Virus record (IMG/VR): IMGVR_UViG_3300009105_000010
Coordinates: 1-43,570 of that record
Origin: a virus
DNA length: 43,570 bases
Reading direction: 5' to 3' (one strand)
The stretch's first letter is position 1, and the number at the start of each line of letters is the position of its first letter. The notes under the pieces are model-generated. The model was not told where the DNA came from, did not search any database, and was given only the letters and a program-made list of their open reading frames with translations. Positions 14,387 to 24,900 of this stretch are shown one piece after another. Made by a program: the position numbers and the translations under genes.

Positions 14387-17184
14387 TGAGCAGGTTAATC
14401 GAAATACCGTTGAATAAGACGCAGCTTATGACGCAGCCGGATCCGGAGGATATACCTCTCGGTGCTTGTGTAGAGATTGAGGACTATGAGTTAGATCAAT
14501 CTGGTAAGATCTATAAACGCAACAATGATACTCAGGTAAACACGATAGGCAGTAGAGAGTTTACACAGATAATGAAGTGGGTTAATGAAAACTTTACTGG
14601 TGGAGCCTTCGACGGAACAGCATGGATAACCTTTGATGCTACCAATGATACGATCGAATACTGGTCAGCTAATTGGAATGACGCACCGACAACCATAAAA
14701 GATCTGGTTTCAGGTGTATCAGATATTAAGATCCTTAACTTCCATGATAAGTTGCGCTTTGCGAATGGACTTACAAAGAGTCCTGGTGTTTTCCAGTATA
14801 TCGATAGGAATTACTTTTGGAACAGCGCCATAAAAACGGTTGGAGCCTTTGATTATGACGATTGCGCTCCGGACGACGACGATCAGAGCTATACGCTGGC
14901 GATAACGGATGAAACCGGATCCGGAGGATCGCTTGAGGACGCAAAAACCTATTACTACAAGTTTGTACCTATATTCGATGGTAACCAGGAAGCACCGATG
15001 CCAAAGAGGTATATATCGAACTCGCCAGGAGCCGACAGCTCAACCAATATAATAACAGCTGTATACTCAGGTGTCAACACCAGCTGGAATGAAAGGCTTA
15101 CAGGATATAACATATATCGAGCTGAGGCATGGAACGGTCCATATTACAGGATCCTGTCAATTTCTACATTGGACAACAATGACTCCAACCTGGAATATCA
15201 TACAGGAGCTTTGGTTGGTTATGGTCTTTATGTTCCGGATAAAAGCTGGTCCAGTCATGCTGGTGACGATGTTTTAATTAAAAGCATCATTTACGAGATT
15301 AGTTCAAATACTACTGACGTGGCTACACTTGCGACACAGATAGTAGATGGTTATGAGATATGGGGCGGTGAGTGGGCTATAATCACCGCTAACGTATTCG
15401 TGGCTAATTGTCAGAGTACGTTTGAAGTAGTAAATGTTGCCGATTGGACTTTAACTAATTGTAGTATGGCGATAGCTCTTGGTGATCCATATCAAGGAAA
15501 CAGAGCTGGCGAAATAACAATGGATGCAGCTGCGGACCAGTCTTCTGCGGAATCACCTACATTTGCTGTCTCTGCAAGCACGAATTATTACATTTCGGTA
15601 GCGGTTAAGAAAGATGCCAATGTTGATAATGTAAAAGTGTATGCGAAAGATGATGTTGGAGGCTACGCACCGATAGGCACATCAACTTCCGGAACGTATG
15701 AAGTGATCACCGGAACAGTTTTAACAGATGGTGCTGCCACAACTTTGCAGATAAAGATTGAGGTAAATGATGCTGGCGCTAACCAGGAGATAGGTTATGT
15801 TGACAATCTTTACGTTGGTGTAAGAGAGGATTTTGGTACGACAGATGGATACGCTGGCATAAACACAGTAATCGATGATGATTTCGTGCTTGATGCTGAG
15901 GACGGTAGACAGCATTACAGAGTCCTGGTAGGAACTAACACCAATGGAAACAATGATGCTTCCGCAGAGATCCGGAGAGTAACAAACAACGTAGGAAAAG
16001 CATTATTGGTTGACAGTGATTTTACAGGATCCTACATAGGAAGTAATCAAACTGTCTATCTATCAAAGAACTATTTATGGCAGCTATCAGATACGAACGA
16101 GGTCACGCTGACGATTTATGATACTGGTATCATCAATGGTAGAACACATCCTTACGGTGATGCGATTATTGAGGTCAATTACGAGTTTGGTCAATACATA
16201 GATGGACGTTTGTATGTACTAAGTACCAGGTTGGATCCGAATGGAACAGCTGAGGACCATAAAAACTTTTTATTGTTTAGTGAGCTGAATCAACCTGATG
16301 TGATACCGATCACAAATTACATAGAAATTCGAGATCTTCAAGGTGAGACTCCTAAAGGATTGGCAGATCAGCTAGGAGACCTGGTTATATTCATGGAGAG
16401 AGGTATTCAGAAACTAAGGATACCTGCAAATGATCCTACAACCTGGTCCAGAGTTGAAATAGCTCAAGACATAGGTTGTATAGCGTCTAATTCTATTATT
16501 TCGGTAGCTGGTACGATATTCTTCGCTGGTGAGGACTATATATATGCAGTTCCACAGGATTTTAGACCTGTACCAATCACAGAAAATTTGAAGGACACCT
16601 ATCAGGATCAATCGAATCTTAACAATTCCAGGACAATTTATGATCCATTAAAAAGGCGTGTTATATGCAGGTTTGGTGACGATGATGATAATATGTACCT
16701 ATTTGATTACGATAGCTTCTCAAAGACTGGTGAATTGAAATGGAATATGTTTACTGTTGCCACTGACACATTTGATCTATTATCGATAAATGAAGATCTG
16801 CAAATTTATTACTATAACAACCATGCAGCTTCAGGTAATGTTGCAGTCTACACACTTGCAACAGCGACAACAGGTAATAAGACTACCAAATATAAATCAG
16901 GATGGATACCGATAGCGGACCTTGACAGATCAAACATAATCAGACGATTAAACATGAGGTATTTATCGGCTGATATTATAACTGCTAAGATATTCGCAGA
17001 CGGAGATGATAGTTCAGAAATCAGAAGTATGTCATTTCCTGTAAATACTGGTGGGAGTGACCTTAGATACTATTCTCATAGACCTTCCAGGAGAGCGAAA
17101 TATATAATGATTCAGCTGACAACAAGTGGTACTTCAAATTACAACACAACAGTAGAAAGGATTGAAGTAGAACTCGATGACTGA
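14386..17184 (+). CDS. Tail nozzle protein with beta-propeller
   Basis: This 932-residue protein probably forms the tail nozzle below the adaptors, like T7 gp12 or P22 gp10. The repeated strand pattern in the second half (GRLYVLSTRLD, LGDLVIFMERGIQKLRI, GCIASNSIISVAGTIFFAGEDYIYAV, RRVICRFGDDDDNMYLFDYD) fits a beta-propeller. Residues about 348-483 look like an inserted carbohydrate-binding-type jelly roll (WTLTNCSMAI...STNYYISVAVKKD...IGYVDNLYVG). ATG 14386 is preferred to the GTG at 14380 because GGAAGAG lies six bases before it. The identification is by pattern and gene order. Confidence 0.65.
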   Translation: MSRLIEIPLNKTQLMTQPDPEDIPLGACVEIEDYELDQSGKIYKRNNDTQVNTIGSREFTQIMKWVNENFTGGAFDGTAWITFDATNDTIEYWSANWNDAPTTIKDLVSGVSDIKILNFHDKLRFANGLTKSPGVFQYIDRNYFWNSAIKTVGAFDYDDCAPDDDDQSYTLAITDETGSGGSLEDAKTYYYKFVPIFDGNQEAPMPKRYISNSPGADSSTNIITAVYSGVNTSWNERLTGYNIYRAEAWNGPYYRILSISTLDNNDSNLEYHTGALVGYGLYVPDKSWSSHAGDDVLIKSIIYEISSNTTDVATLATQIVDGYEIWGGEWAIITANVFVANCQSTFEVVNVADWTLTNCSMAIALGDPYQGNRAGEITMDAAADQSSAESPTFAVSASTNYYISVAVKKDANVDNVKVYAKDDVGGYAPIGTSTSGTYEVITGTVLTDGAATTLQIKIEVNDAGANQEIGYVDNLYVGVREDFGTTDGYAGINTVIDDDFVLDAEDGRQHYRVLVGTNTNGNNDASAEIRRVTNNVGKALLVDSDFTGSYIGSNQTVYLSKNYLWQLSDTNEVTLTIYDTGIINGRTHPYGDAIIEVNYEFGQYIDGRLYVLSTRLDPNGTAEDHKNFLLFSELNQPDVIPITNYIEIRDLQGETPKGLADQLGDLVIFMERGIQKLRIPANDPTTWSRVEIAQDIGCIASNSIISVAGTIFFAGEDYIYAVPQDFRPVPITENLKDTYQDQSNLNNSRTIYDPLKRRVICRFGDDDDNMYLFDYDSFSKTGELKWNMFTVATDTFDLLSINEDLQIYYYNNHAASGNVAVYTLATATTGNKTTKYKSGWIPIADLDRSNIIRRLNMRYLSADIITAKIFADGDDSSEIRSMSFPVNTGGSDLRYYSHRPSRRAKYIMIQLTTSGTSNYNTTVERIEVELDD

Positions 17185-17446
17185 ATTTAAAACAGGAGCC
17201 AAACCACAGGATCCGGAAGCGCAAAAAGGTTTCCAGTCAATAGAGCAAGAGATCTCAAAGAAACAAGGATCATTCAAGAGTTTCGATCGTGCTGTAAAAT
17301 TAGACGATCTTGTTGATGATGAATGGGCAGTAGCCTATGTAACTGCGCTTACGGAGACACCTTCTTCACCGTCGAGTGATGAAGTGAGATTATATCACAG
17401 AAGAGACGGTAGATTATATAAATGGACATCAACGGAGGTAACGTAA
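17177..17446 (+). CDS. Hypothetical virion-region protein
   Basis: This 89-residue protein overlaps the nozzle gene by eight bases. The first half is polar and helical. The second half has a strand-turn-strand ending (VRLYHRRDGRLYKWTSTEV), which recalls a small beta cap. It is likely a minor tail component from its position only. Confidence 0.5.
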   Translation: MTEFKTGAKPQDPEAQKGFQSIEQEISKKQGSFKSFDRAVKLDDLVDDEWAVAYVTALTETPSSPSSDEVRLYHRRDGRLYKWTSTEVT

Positions 17447-17447
17447 A

Positions 17448-18149
17448 ATGCCATTACCTGCAATCGTAGCTACGATAGGATCCTGGATTGCTAATAATCC
17501 TATGGCAACTGCCTATATTGGCAAAACGCTACTTGGTTTAGGTAGAGGAGGTGGAAGAGGTGGACCTAAACGCAAGCGATCCGGACTTGAAAAAGGTTAT
17601 TTATCACATCTGCGAAAAATAAGCCAGGAAGGAGTATTTACACCTGGTGTCCAGCGCAATATCCTTTCCGGAGTCTCAACCAGGTTAAGTGAAGTATCTG
17701 GTAGGAGCAAGGCTGATATTCAAGGTAGAATGGCGAGTCAAGGACTTGAAAGAAGCATTATAGGTACACAACAAACCAGGAAGCTCGATCGAGATGTATT
17801 GGAGAGAGTAGCCGAGGTTGCACGAGATCTCTCTGTACGCAATAGAATGAGCCAGGTTGGAGCGCAAGAACGATTAGGCGAACTAGGATTGGAAAGAACC
17901 AGAGAAGGATACGAGGACAGGTTGAGAAGGTATATGACAAGGCAATCCGGATTAGATCTCGCCATGCAAGGTGGTGTCGATTTTGCCAGCGCACTACAGA
18001 ATAAATTTGCTTCTTATGGTGATGGTGCGATAATTGAAGATGAAACTGGACAGAGGTTCATAATTGTTGGTGGAATACCAATACCAATTCCAGAGCAAAG
18101 TCTACCACAAGCAGGACCAGGAACACAATATTTACCAGGACCAACATAA
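17448..18149 (+). CDS. Ejection-type internal virion protein 1
   Basis: This 233-residue protein has a hydrophobic, glycine-rich N-terminus (IVATIGSWIANNPMATAYIGKTLLGLGRGGGRGG). Arg/Glu/Leu-rich helices with repeated GRMASQGLERS and RLGELGLERTREGYEDRL patterns follow. This composition is typical of small phage DNA-ejection proteins that insert into the host envelope. The C-terminus carries IIEDE-T-GQRFII followed by GGIPIPIPEQ (residues about 195-217), a motif that reappears in the secreted prophage protein at 34992-35363. AACGGAGG precedes the ATG, and the stop overlaps the next gene (TAATG). The function is inferred from position and composition. Confidence 0.6.
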   Translation: MPLPAIVATIGSWIANNPMATAYIGKTLLGLGRGGGRGGPKRKRSGLEKGYLSHLRKISQEGVFTPGVQRNILSGVSTRLSEVSGRSKADIQGRMASQGLERSIIGTQQTRKLDRDVLERVAEVARDLSVRNRMSQVGAQERLGELGLERTREGYEDRLRRYMTRQSGLDLAMQGGVDFASALQNKFASYGDGAIIEDETGQRFIIVGGIPIPIPEQSLPQAGPGTQYLPGPT

Positions 18150-18961
18150 TGCCACAGCAACGACCAAGAGGAAAAGTAAGAGTTGTCAGTCCAGGTGGAC
18201 GATTATACAAGGATCCGCTTCAAAGAGATCTGCAAGAAGCATTACTCGATCGAAGAAGGCAACTTATTTCTGGAAAACCTGATAAACAGGTAACAGCTGA
18301 AGATGATCCTGTCAAATATTATAAAAGTTATTTACTTCAAAAGATTGCTACCGGACAAACGCTCACATCCGCTGATTCGTCACTTGCCACAGCTGTTGGA
18401 TTGAAAGGCTATCAGAGAGAAAAAGCAAAGGAAGCAGCATTGATTAGCGCTGAAACGGTAGAAGGCACAACTGTATTAAAAGAGAAAACGCCAGGTCTTG
18501 TGACTAAGCGTAAGAAAAAACCTGAATTAGTAGCTGCCGAGACTGATACAGGAACGGTCTTATTGCCTAAAGAGGAAGGATTAGTAACTAAACAGAAACC
18601 TAGTGAGACAGAAGCAGCTCTTAAATATGTAGATCAGCGAGTCAAGTTTGAGAAAGCGATCGCTGATACTAACCTACCATTTTTAGCAAGAACGGAGATG
18701 GCTGTTGCTGGTCAGGCTGGTATCGATGCAGAGAGACAGAAGAGAGCAAAAACAGTAATTGAAAGAGCTGGTGGAATTGAAAACCTCAAATTATTTATAG
18801 AGCAAAAAGCATTAGGTTTGAAGAGAGCTGGTCTTGATCCAGGAAAAGTGAGAGACATGATAGCTTTTTGGATGCTTCAAACCTATGGATTCACACCTAA
18901 AGAACTTGGTTATAATTATAAGATCCAGGAACCAGCTAATATTCCACGAGAAACCGAGTAA
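18149..18961 (+). CDS. Ejection-type internal virion protein 2
   Basis: This 270-residue protein is very rich in Lys, Glu, Ala and Thr, with long helices. An imperfect repeat, roughly GTTVLKEKTPGLVTKRKKK and GTVLLPKEEGLVTKQK (residues about 108-152), lies in the middle. The C-terminal third (ARTEMAVAGQAGIDAERQKRAKTVIERAGGIENLKLFIEQKA) is helical. It lies between another ejection-type protein and the giant polyvalent protein, and it is likely packaged in the head and injected with DNA (inference). There are no cysteines or enzyme motifs. Confidence 0.5.
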   Translation: MPQQRPRGKVRVVSPGGRLYKDPLQRDLQEALLDRRRQLISGKPDKQVTAEDDPVKYYKSYLLQKIATGQTLTSADSSLATAVGLKGYQREKAKEAALISAETVEGTTVLKEKTPGLVTKRKKKPELVAAETDTGTVLLPKEEGLVTKQKPSETEAALKYVDQRVKFEKAIADTNLPFLARTEMAVAGQAGIDAERQKRAKTVIERAGGIENLKLFIEQKALGLKRAGLDPGKVRDMIAFWMLQTYGFTPKELGYNYKIQEPANIPRETE

Positions 18962-18963
18962 TA

Positions 18964-21900
18964 ATGCCAACATCCTACCTTGATGGATTATTCGGCACAG
19001 AGGAAAAGACCAAACCACAAGGTCACGAAGGTCAATTCCTCGATGCTTTATTCAACTACCAGGACAACGTAGTTGAAGAGCTTGAACCTAAACAAGCAGT
19101 TCCAATAGAATATATAGAACCTGAACCTGGTACTGAGCAGATCGTACAGCCAGCCGATCGCAGTATTGTAGACAGGATCCTACGCAAAAGGCGTGTAGCC
19201 AGGCGTATGAAACAGGAACAAGAAATAATGACCTACAAGGATCTTGTCAATAAGTTCGGTGAAGAAAGAGGTAAAGAGTTATATATAGCGACACGAGGTA
19301 GAGAGCCATGGATGGAAGCGGTCTACTCAGGTGCGACCGGATCCGAACCTACGATCGTACTTAATGAGTTAATGTCCGAGCGTAGTCAGAAGATAGCACA
19401 CTTCGCTGGATTTTTATTAGGTGCAACACCTGTAAGTTTTCTAGCTGGTGGACCAGCTGCGAAGTTAGCGCTGAAACTTGGAGAGAAGGTTGTAAGCTCA
19501 ACTAAACTACTCTCGATTATGACAAGAGCAGCCGGAGGTGCTGCAACTTTAGGTGGTAAGACTATTATGGATACAGCTGTCCAGATTAAAGAAGGAGTAC
19601 CTGTAACAGCGTGGGACGCAACGAAGAACATATTAGCCTCAGCTGGCTATGGTACTGCCTTTGGTGCGGTTGGTGGAGCGATTTCAAGTCCATTTGCGAG
19701 GATTCCAGCGGAGATGGCTACTGGCTATGCAGCTGTAAAACTTCAAGGTGGTGACAACGAAGATGCCATGTTTCTAGCTTTAACCTTTGGTGCGTTAGGT
19801 ATGCTGAACACCAAGAATCTTCGACCGATCGAGCGTGAGTTTGCTTTCAGGAGAATGAGAACACAGTTTGAGGAATTTGCCAGGAAGAACTACGAAATAC
19901 CTAAAGAGAAGATAGGTGATTTTGCAGCGAAGGCAGAGAATATGTTGAGAGCTGAGACTGCGGACAAAGTGACAATCCAGCGTATCGATAAGCTGATAAA
20001 CAGCATGAAGAGTGATTGGCGCAAGATCTTATCTGAGGAATTGCCACCACCGAAGCCTGAGCCAGCGAGGAAACCAGGAAGAGGATTTGTTACGAAACCT
20101 GCTCCGGAGGAACCTGTTACTCCTAAACCTGAACCAGAAGTTAAACCAACAGAATTACCAGAACTTATCAATCCGGAAGAACAACTGACACATAAAAAAG
20201 GATGGACTGAGTTTATTAGAGCAAGAGTACATCCTGAAACTTATAAGCCTTCATTTGAAAGAGTCAGTGGTAAACCAGTAACAGTAGAAGGTTATGAGGA
20301 TGTTGAGTTTTTTGCATATCCAGCTGATGAAGGTAAAGGATATTACGTTATTGAAAAAAGTACAGGACTTAGCGGTGGTGGTGGCAAGACAATCAAAGAA
20401 GCAACAGAATCGATTATAAAATCGATTGATAATATTGGTCGAGAGAAATTTGATAAAATAATTTCAGAGAAACCTAAAGTACCTACCATTGAACCGAAGA
20501 GAGAAATACCAACTGTAAAACATGATCTTGTTAGGAGAGAAGAGAAGCCAGCGCCACCAGCTGAGAGGTTGAAGAAGAGATTGGCTGAGGTTAAAGAGGA
20601 ACCAGAGTTACCGACAGAAGGAGATTTTTTTAGAATGGTGACTGATGCCATATTGACTCACAAGAAATTTTTGAATCGTGGATCAGAAACCAATCTTGTA
20701 TTAGAAGCAGGAATGGAAGAAGGAATAATAGATGGAAAACAGGCTAAACAAGTATTAGATAAGATTCGAGATTTAGAACATCAAGGAAAACTTGGTTTGG
20801 TTGGTGAAGAATTAATGCACGCCTTCCAACAAGCAGGTAAGCCTAGTGAACCAGAGATAACACCAGCTTTGGAAGAGCCAAAGGAAATTCCGGAAGAAGA
20901 AGCTGTTTTAGGTCTACCATCTATGAACAAGATCATTAAGAATGAAGTCTATGATGATCTGAAAAAAGGTAAGCAGGTAAGGTTTAGTACGCTAAAGGCT
21001 CTTGCAGAGGCAAGAGGTGTTCCTATACGTGAGGCTATGGTTGCTGCGGAATCCGCTGTGGTTGAATTGGCAACAGAGATCGTTTCAAAAGGTAAGGATC
21101 CGAGAGCTATTTATAGTACACTTCAAAGTTTGTATAAGAAACAACCGACGCTTCCAAAGACCTCAACTGTGATGAAACTGCAACAATACTCGACACCGCC
21201 ACCTATCGCTTACGCTATGGCTCATTCTATTAATGCTACGGAAGAATCTACTAAAGCTATTACAATGCTTGAACCGACAGCTGGTACAGGTATGCTCACG
21301 ATCGGAATACCTAGAAACGTTCATTCTTACCTTGTTGAACTCGACGAGAAAAGAGCTGATGCCTTGTATGAGGTATTCGGTCAAGGTCTGGAAAAAGACT
21401 TTTTGGAAACAAAGACTGATCCTAAATACTATGATCTTGTTATCACAAATCCACCTTTCGGACCATTAAAGCCAGCACAGAAGATTCATGGGTATACCAT
21501 ATCGAAGTTAGATCATGCTATTGTGATGAAAGCTATGGATCAACTGAAGGACGATGGTAGAGCTGCAATCATACTTGGAGCCAACCTTACACCAGGAGAG
21601 ATCCGGAGACCTGACAGGATCTTTATGAACTGGTTACATTCGAATTATAACGTGGTAGACAATTTTGAAGTATCCGGAAAATTATATGCAGGACAAGGCG
21701 CAAAGTGGCCTATCAGAATCATAGTTGTCAACGGTAGGCAGAAGTCAGATAATGTTGCGCCAGTCGAGGTTGAAAGAGTAAATTCATTTGAGGACCTTTG
21801 GAATCGGTCCGAGGAGATAAGAAATGTTATTGCACAAGGACGAGAACCTCTGGACACCGCCAGGAAGCGAAAGCAGTATGCTGTTAGCCGTGCCGGTCCA

Positions 21901-24900
21901 GAGAGGAAAGCCGAAGGATTGGGCAAGTTACCAGAGCCTACTCAAAGAGAAGGTGAGGAGGTTGTGGAACGAGTCGAACCAGGAGCGCCAGCGCGAGGCG
22001 TTGTCGGAGGCGAACGAGAGAGGTTACGAGGTGTCGAGCCTGGAGGACCTGGTAGAGCAGCTGTTCCTTCGCCACGAGAACGCGAAGCCGAACCGATCGT
22101 TGAGCGTGGTGCAGAAGTTCTTCCAGAAAAAGCCAAGCCTGCAAAGACTGTCGAGTTTGAGTCCGAGGAACAAGCTCCGCAAGTCGCAGTCGAAAAAGCT
22201 ACTGAGGCAAGAGGTGGAAGAGCTGGATCTCGTGGACTTCGTGCAAGAGATGATGTAAAACAGGTTGAAACCGAACACCAGGTTTCCTACCGACCTGTTT
22301 CCAGTGGTTCAACATTAGGTGCTATGATTCCTAAGCATCTTGCCGGACCAACAAAAGCAGCCATAGAACAGATCGAGAGTAAAACCGGATCCATTGATGA
22401 ATATGTAAGAGAGAAACTAAGATATAAGAACTTGAAGGATCTGAAAGAAGTATTGTCAGCTGAGCAGGTAGAAGGTGTTGCGGTGCTTATTCACCAGTTA
22501 GAATCTGGTAACGCAGCTGTCATAGGAGATCAGACAGGAATGGGCAAAGGCAGGATCGGAGCCTCGATGATACGATATGCCTTAATCAATGGAAAGATAC
22601 CTGTTTATGTGACTGCAAACGCAGATTTATTTTCAAGCGTTTATCGTGATCTTGTAGATATTAGAAATCCGGACATTTCACCTTTTACCATGGGACAGAG
22701 AGACAGGACACCGATCGTTGATATTAACGACAATGTTTTGTTTCAAGCCATACCGAGACCGGACCAGGTCGATTTTATGAACAGGAATAAAAGTGGAGAA
22801 TTGAAATTAGGTGATTATGATGTAATAATGATGACCTATTCACAAATCAACAAGGTTGGAAATATTCAACAACAGTTTATAGAAAACGTATCTCGAAAAG
22901 GAGCTTTGTTCATCCTGGATGAATCGCATAAAGCATCCGGACAATCTACGACTGGCGCTTTCTTCCGTGGTGGTGGAATGGTGAAGAAAGTGGAAGGTGA
23001 ATGGCAAAAATTAGAATTTCCAGGTGTAATCAATCCACCTTCACAGGTTGTCTATATGTCAGCTACGTGGGTTAAACGGCCGGATTCGATTCCGGTTTAT
23101 CATCGTACAGATCTTGGAAAAGCAACTGATGATATGGATGCACTTGTTGAAGTAATGGATCTTGGAGGTACACCGATTATTCAGGTTGTTTCATCTCAGC
23201 TTGCGAAAAATGGTCAATATATGAGACGTGAGCAATCTTTTAAAGGTATCAGTATGCCTATCAAGGTCGATACCACGCATGAAGTAGAGCAAGCAAAGGT
23301 AGTTGATAGAGTTACTGATATATTACAACAGATAGTACAATTTGATTATGAGAAGATGGATCATATAATTAAGCCAATGGATAAAGAGGCTAAGGCTTAT
23401 GGTAGAGAAGTGACTGGAAGTAAAAATGTAGCATCCGGAGTAAAGAGCGCATTGTTCTCTTCTCGATTTCACAATGTTATCGGTCAGCTGATGTTATCGA
23501 CCAAGGTTGAAAATGCGATCACAGAAGCGATCGACGCAGTAAAGAATAAAAATCAGAAGCCTTTTATAGTAGTGGAGTTTACCAATGAATCTTTGTTGAA
23601 AGATATTGTAGCTAGAGATGAGCTTGTTATAGGTGATGGTATTGATGAAAGATTCAATAATATTTTACACAGAGCGCTTGAAAGCACGCTAAAAGTTACA
23701 GAGATAAATCCTTACGGAGACTCAACATCGAGAATATTAACCATACAGGAGCTTGGAGATTTCGCAAGAGTATATTTAGATATTCAGAAACAGATAGACA
23801 GATTAGATATACCACTTCGAGGATCACCGATCGATTATATGATTTCCAGGTTAAAAGCGGAAGGAATCAAAGTAGGCGAGATTACAGGACGAACTATAAT
23901 TGTCGATTACAATTATGACAAAGGAACTGGAAAATGGAACGGTATATATCGAAGAAGAACAGCTCAGGAAAAAGTTAAGACAAGGATTGCTAACGCTTAT
24001 AACCAAGGTAAACTTGATGCTGTAATTGCAAATATATCCGCAGCTGAAGGTTTTGACGCTCATTCTTCATCAAAGTTTAAGGACCAGAGACAAAGAGTAC
24101 AGATCTTGGTTCAACCACCAAGAGAGATAAATGCCTTCATGCAGATTCAAGGTAGGATCAACAGAGTAGGTCAGGTCAATTTACCACAGTATACTTTTCT
24201 ATGGACCGCTTTACCGACAGAACGTAGACCAGCTGCGGTACTTGCCAGGAAACTTGAATCTTTAAATGCAAACGTGGCAGCTGACGCAGAATCGGCTATG
24301 AGCATGAAAGAAGTGGTTAATATGTTTAATAAGTATGGTGACGAGGTAGCAGCTGAATGGTTGATAGAAAACAGATCACTTATGAAACTATTTAACCTGG
24401 AAAAGGACATAACAGAATGGAGTTCACCTCCTGGTAAGGTTTCTGCGGAACCAGGTCTTATGCTAAAATTCACTGGAAAATTAACATTGTTACCAGTACA
24501 GGAACAGTCACAGGTACTTGACGAGCTTGAAGAGAGATACATTCAATATATTGACTACCTGGATGAGACTGGACAGAACGATCTTAGAGTAGAGGCTCTT
24601 GACTGGTCAGCTGAAACGACAGACACAAAGGTTATAGATAAAGGCACAGACCAATCGAACAGTTTTACTTCTGCAATTAACCTGGAAAAAATAAGTATTA
24701 AGGAATCGAGAAAGCCTCCGACCTTCCAAGAAGCAGCTGTTATGGTTTCTGATGTTGTCGAAGTAGAAAAGAAAGCTGATTATGTTAAATCGATAGTAGA
24801 CACCATAAATAAAGAGTATGAAGAATGGAAGAAGGAACAACTTGCAGAAATCCAGCAGATTAAAGATGAAAGGTCAAGACTTGAAAGAAAGTCGATGCTT

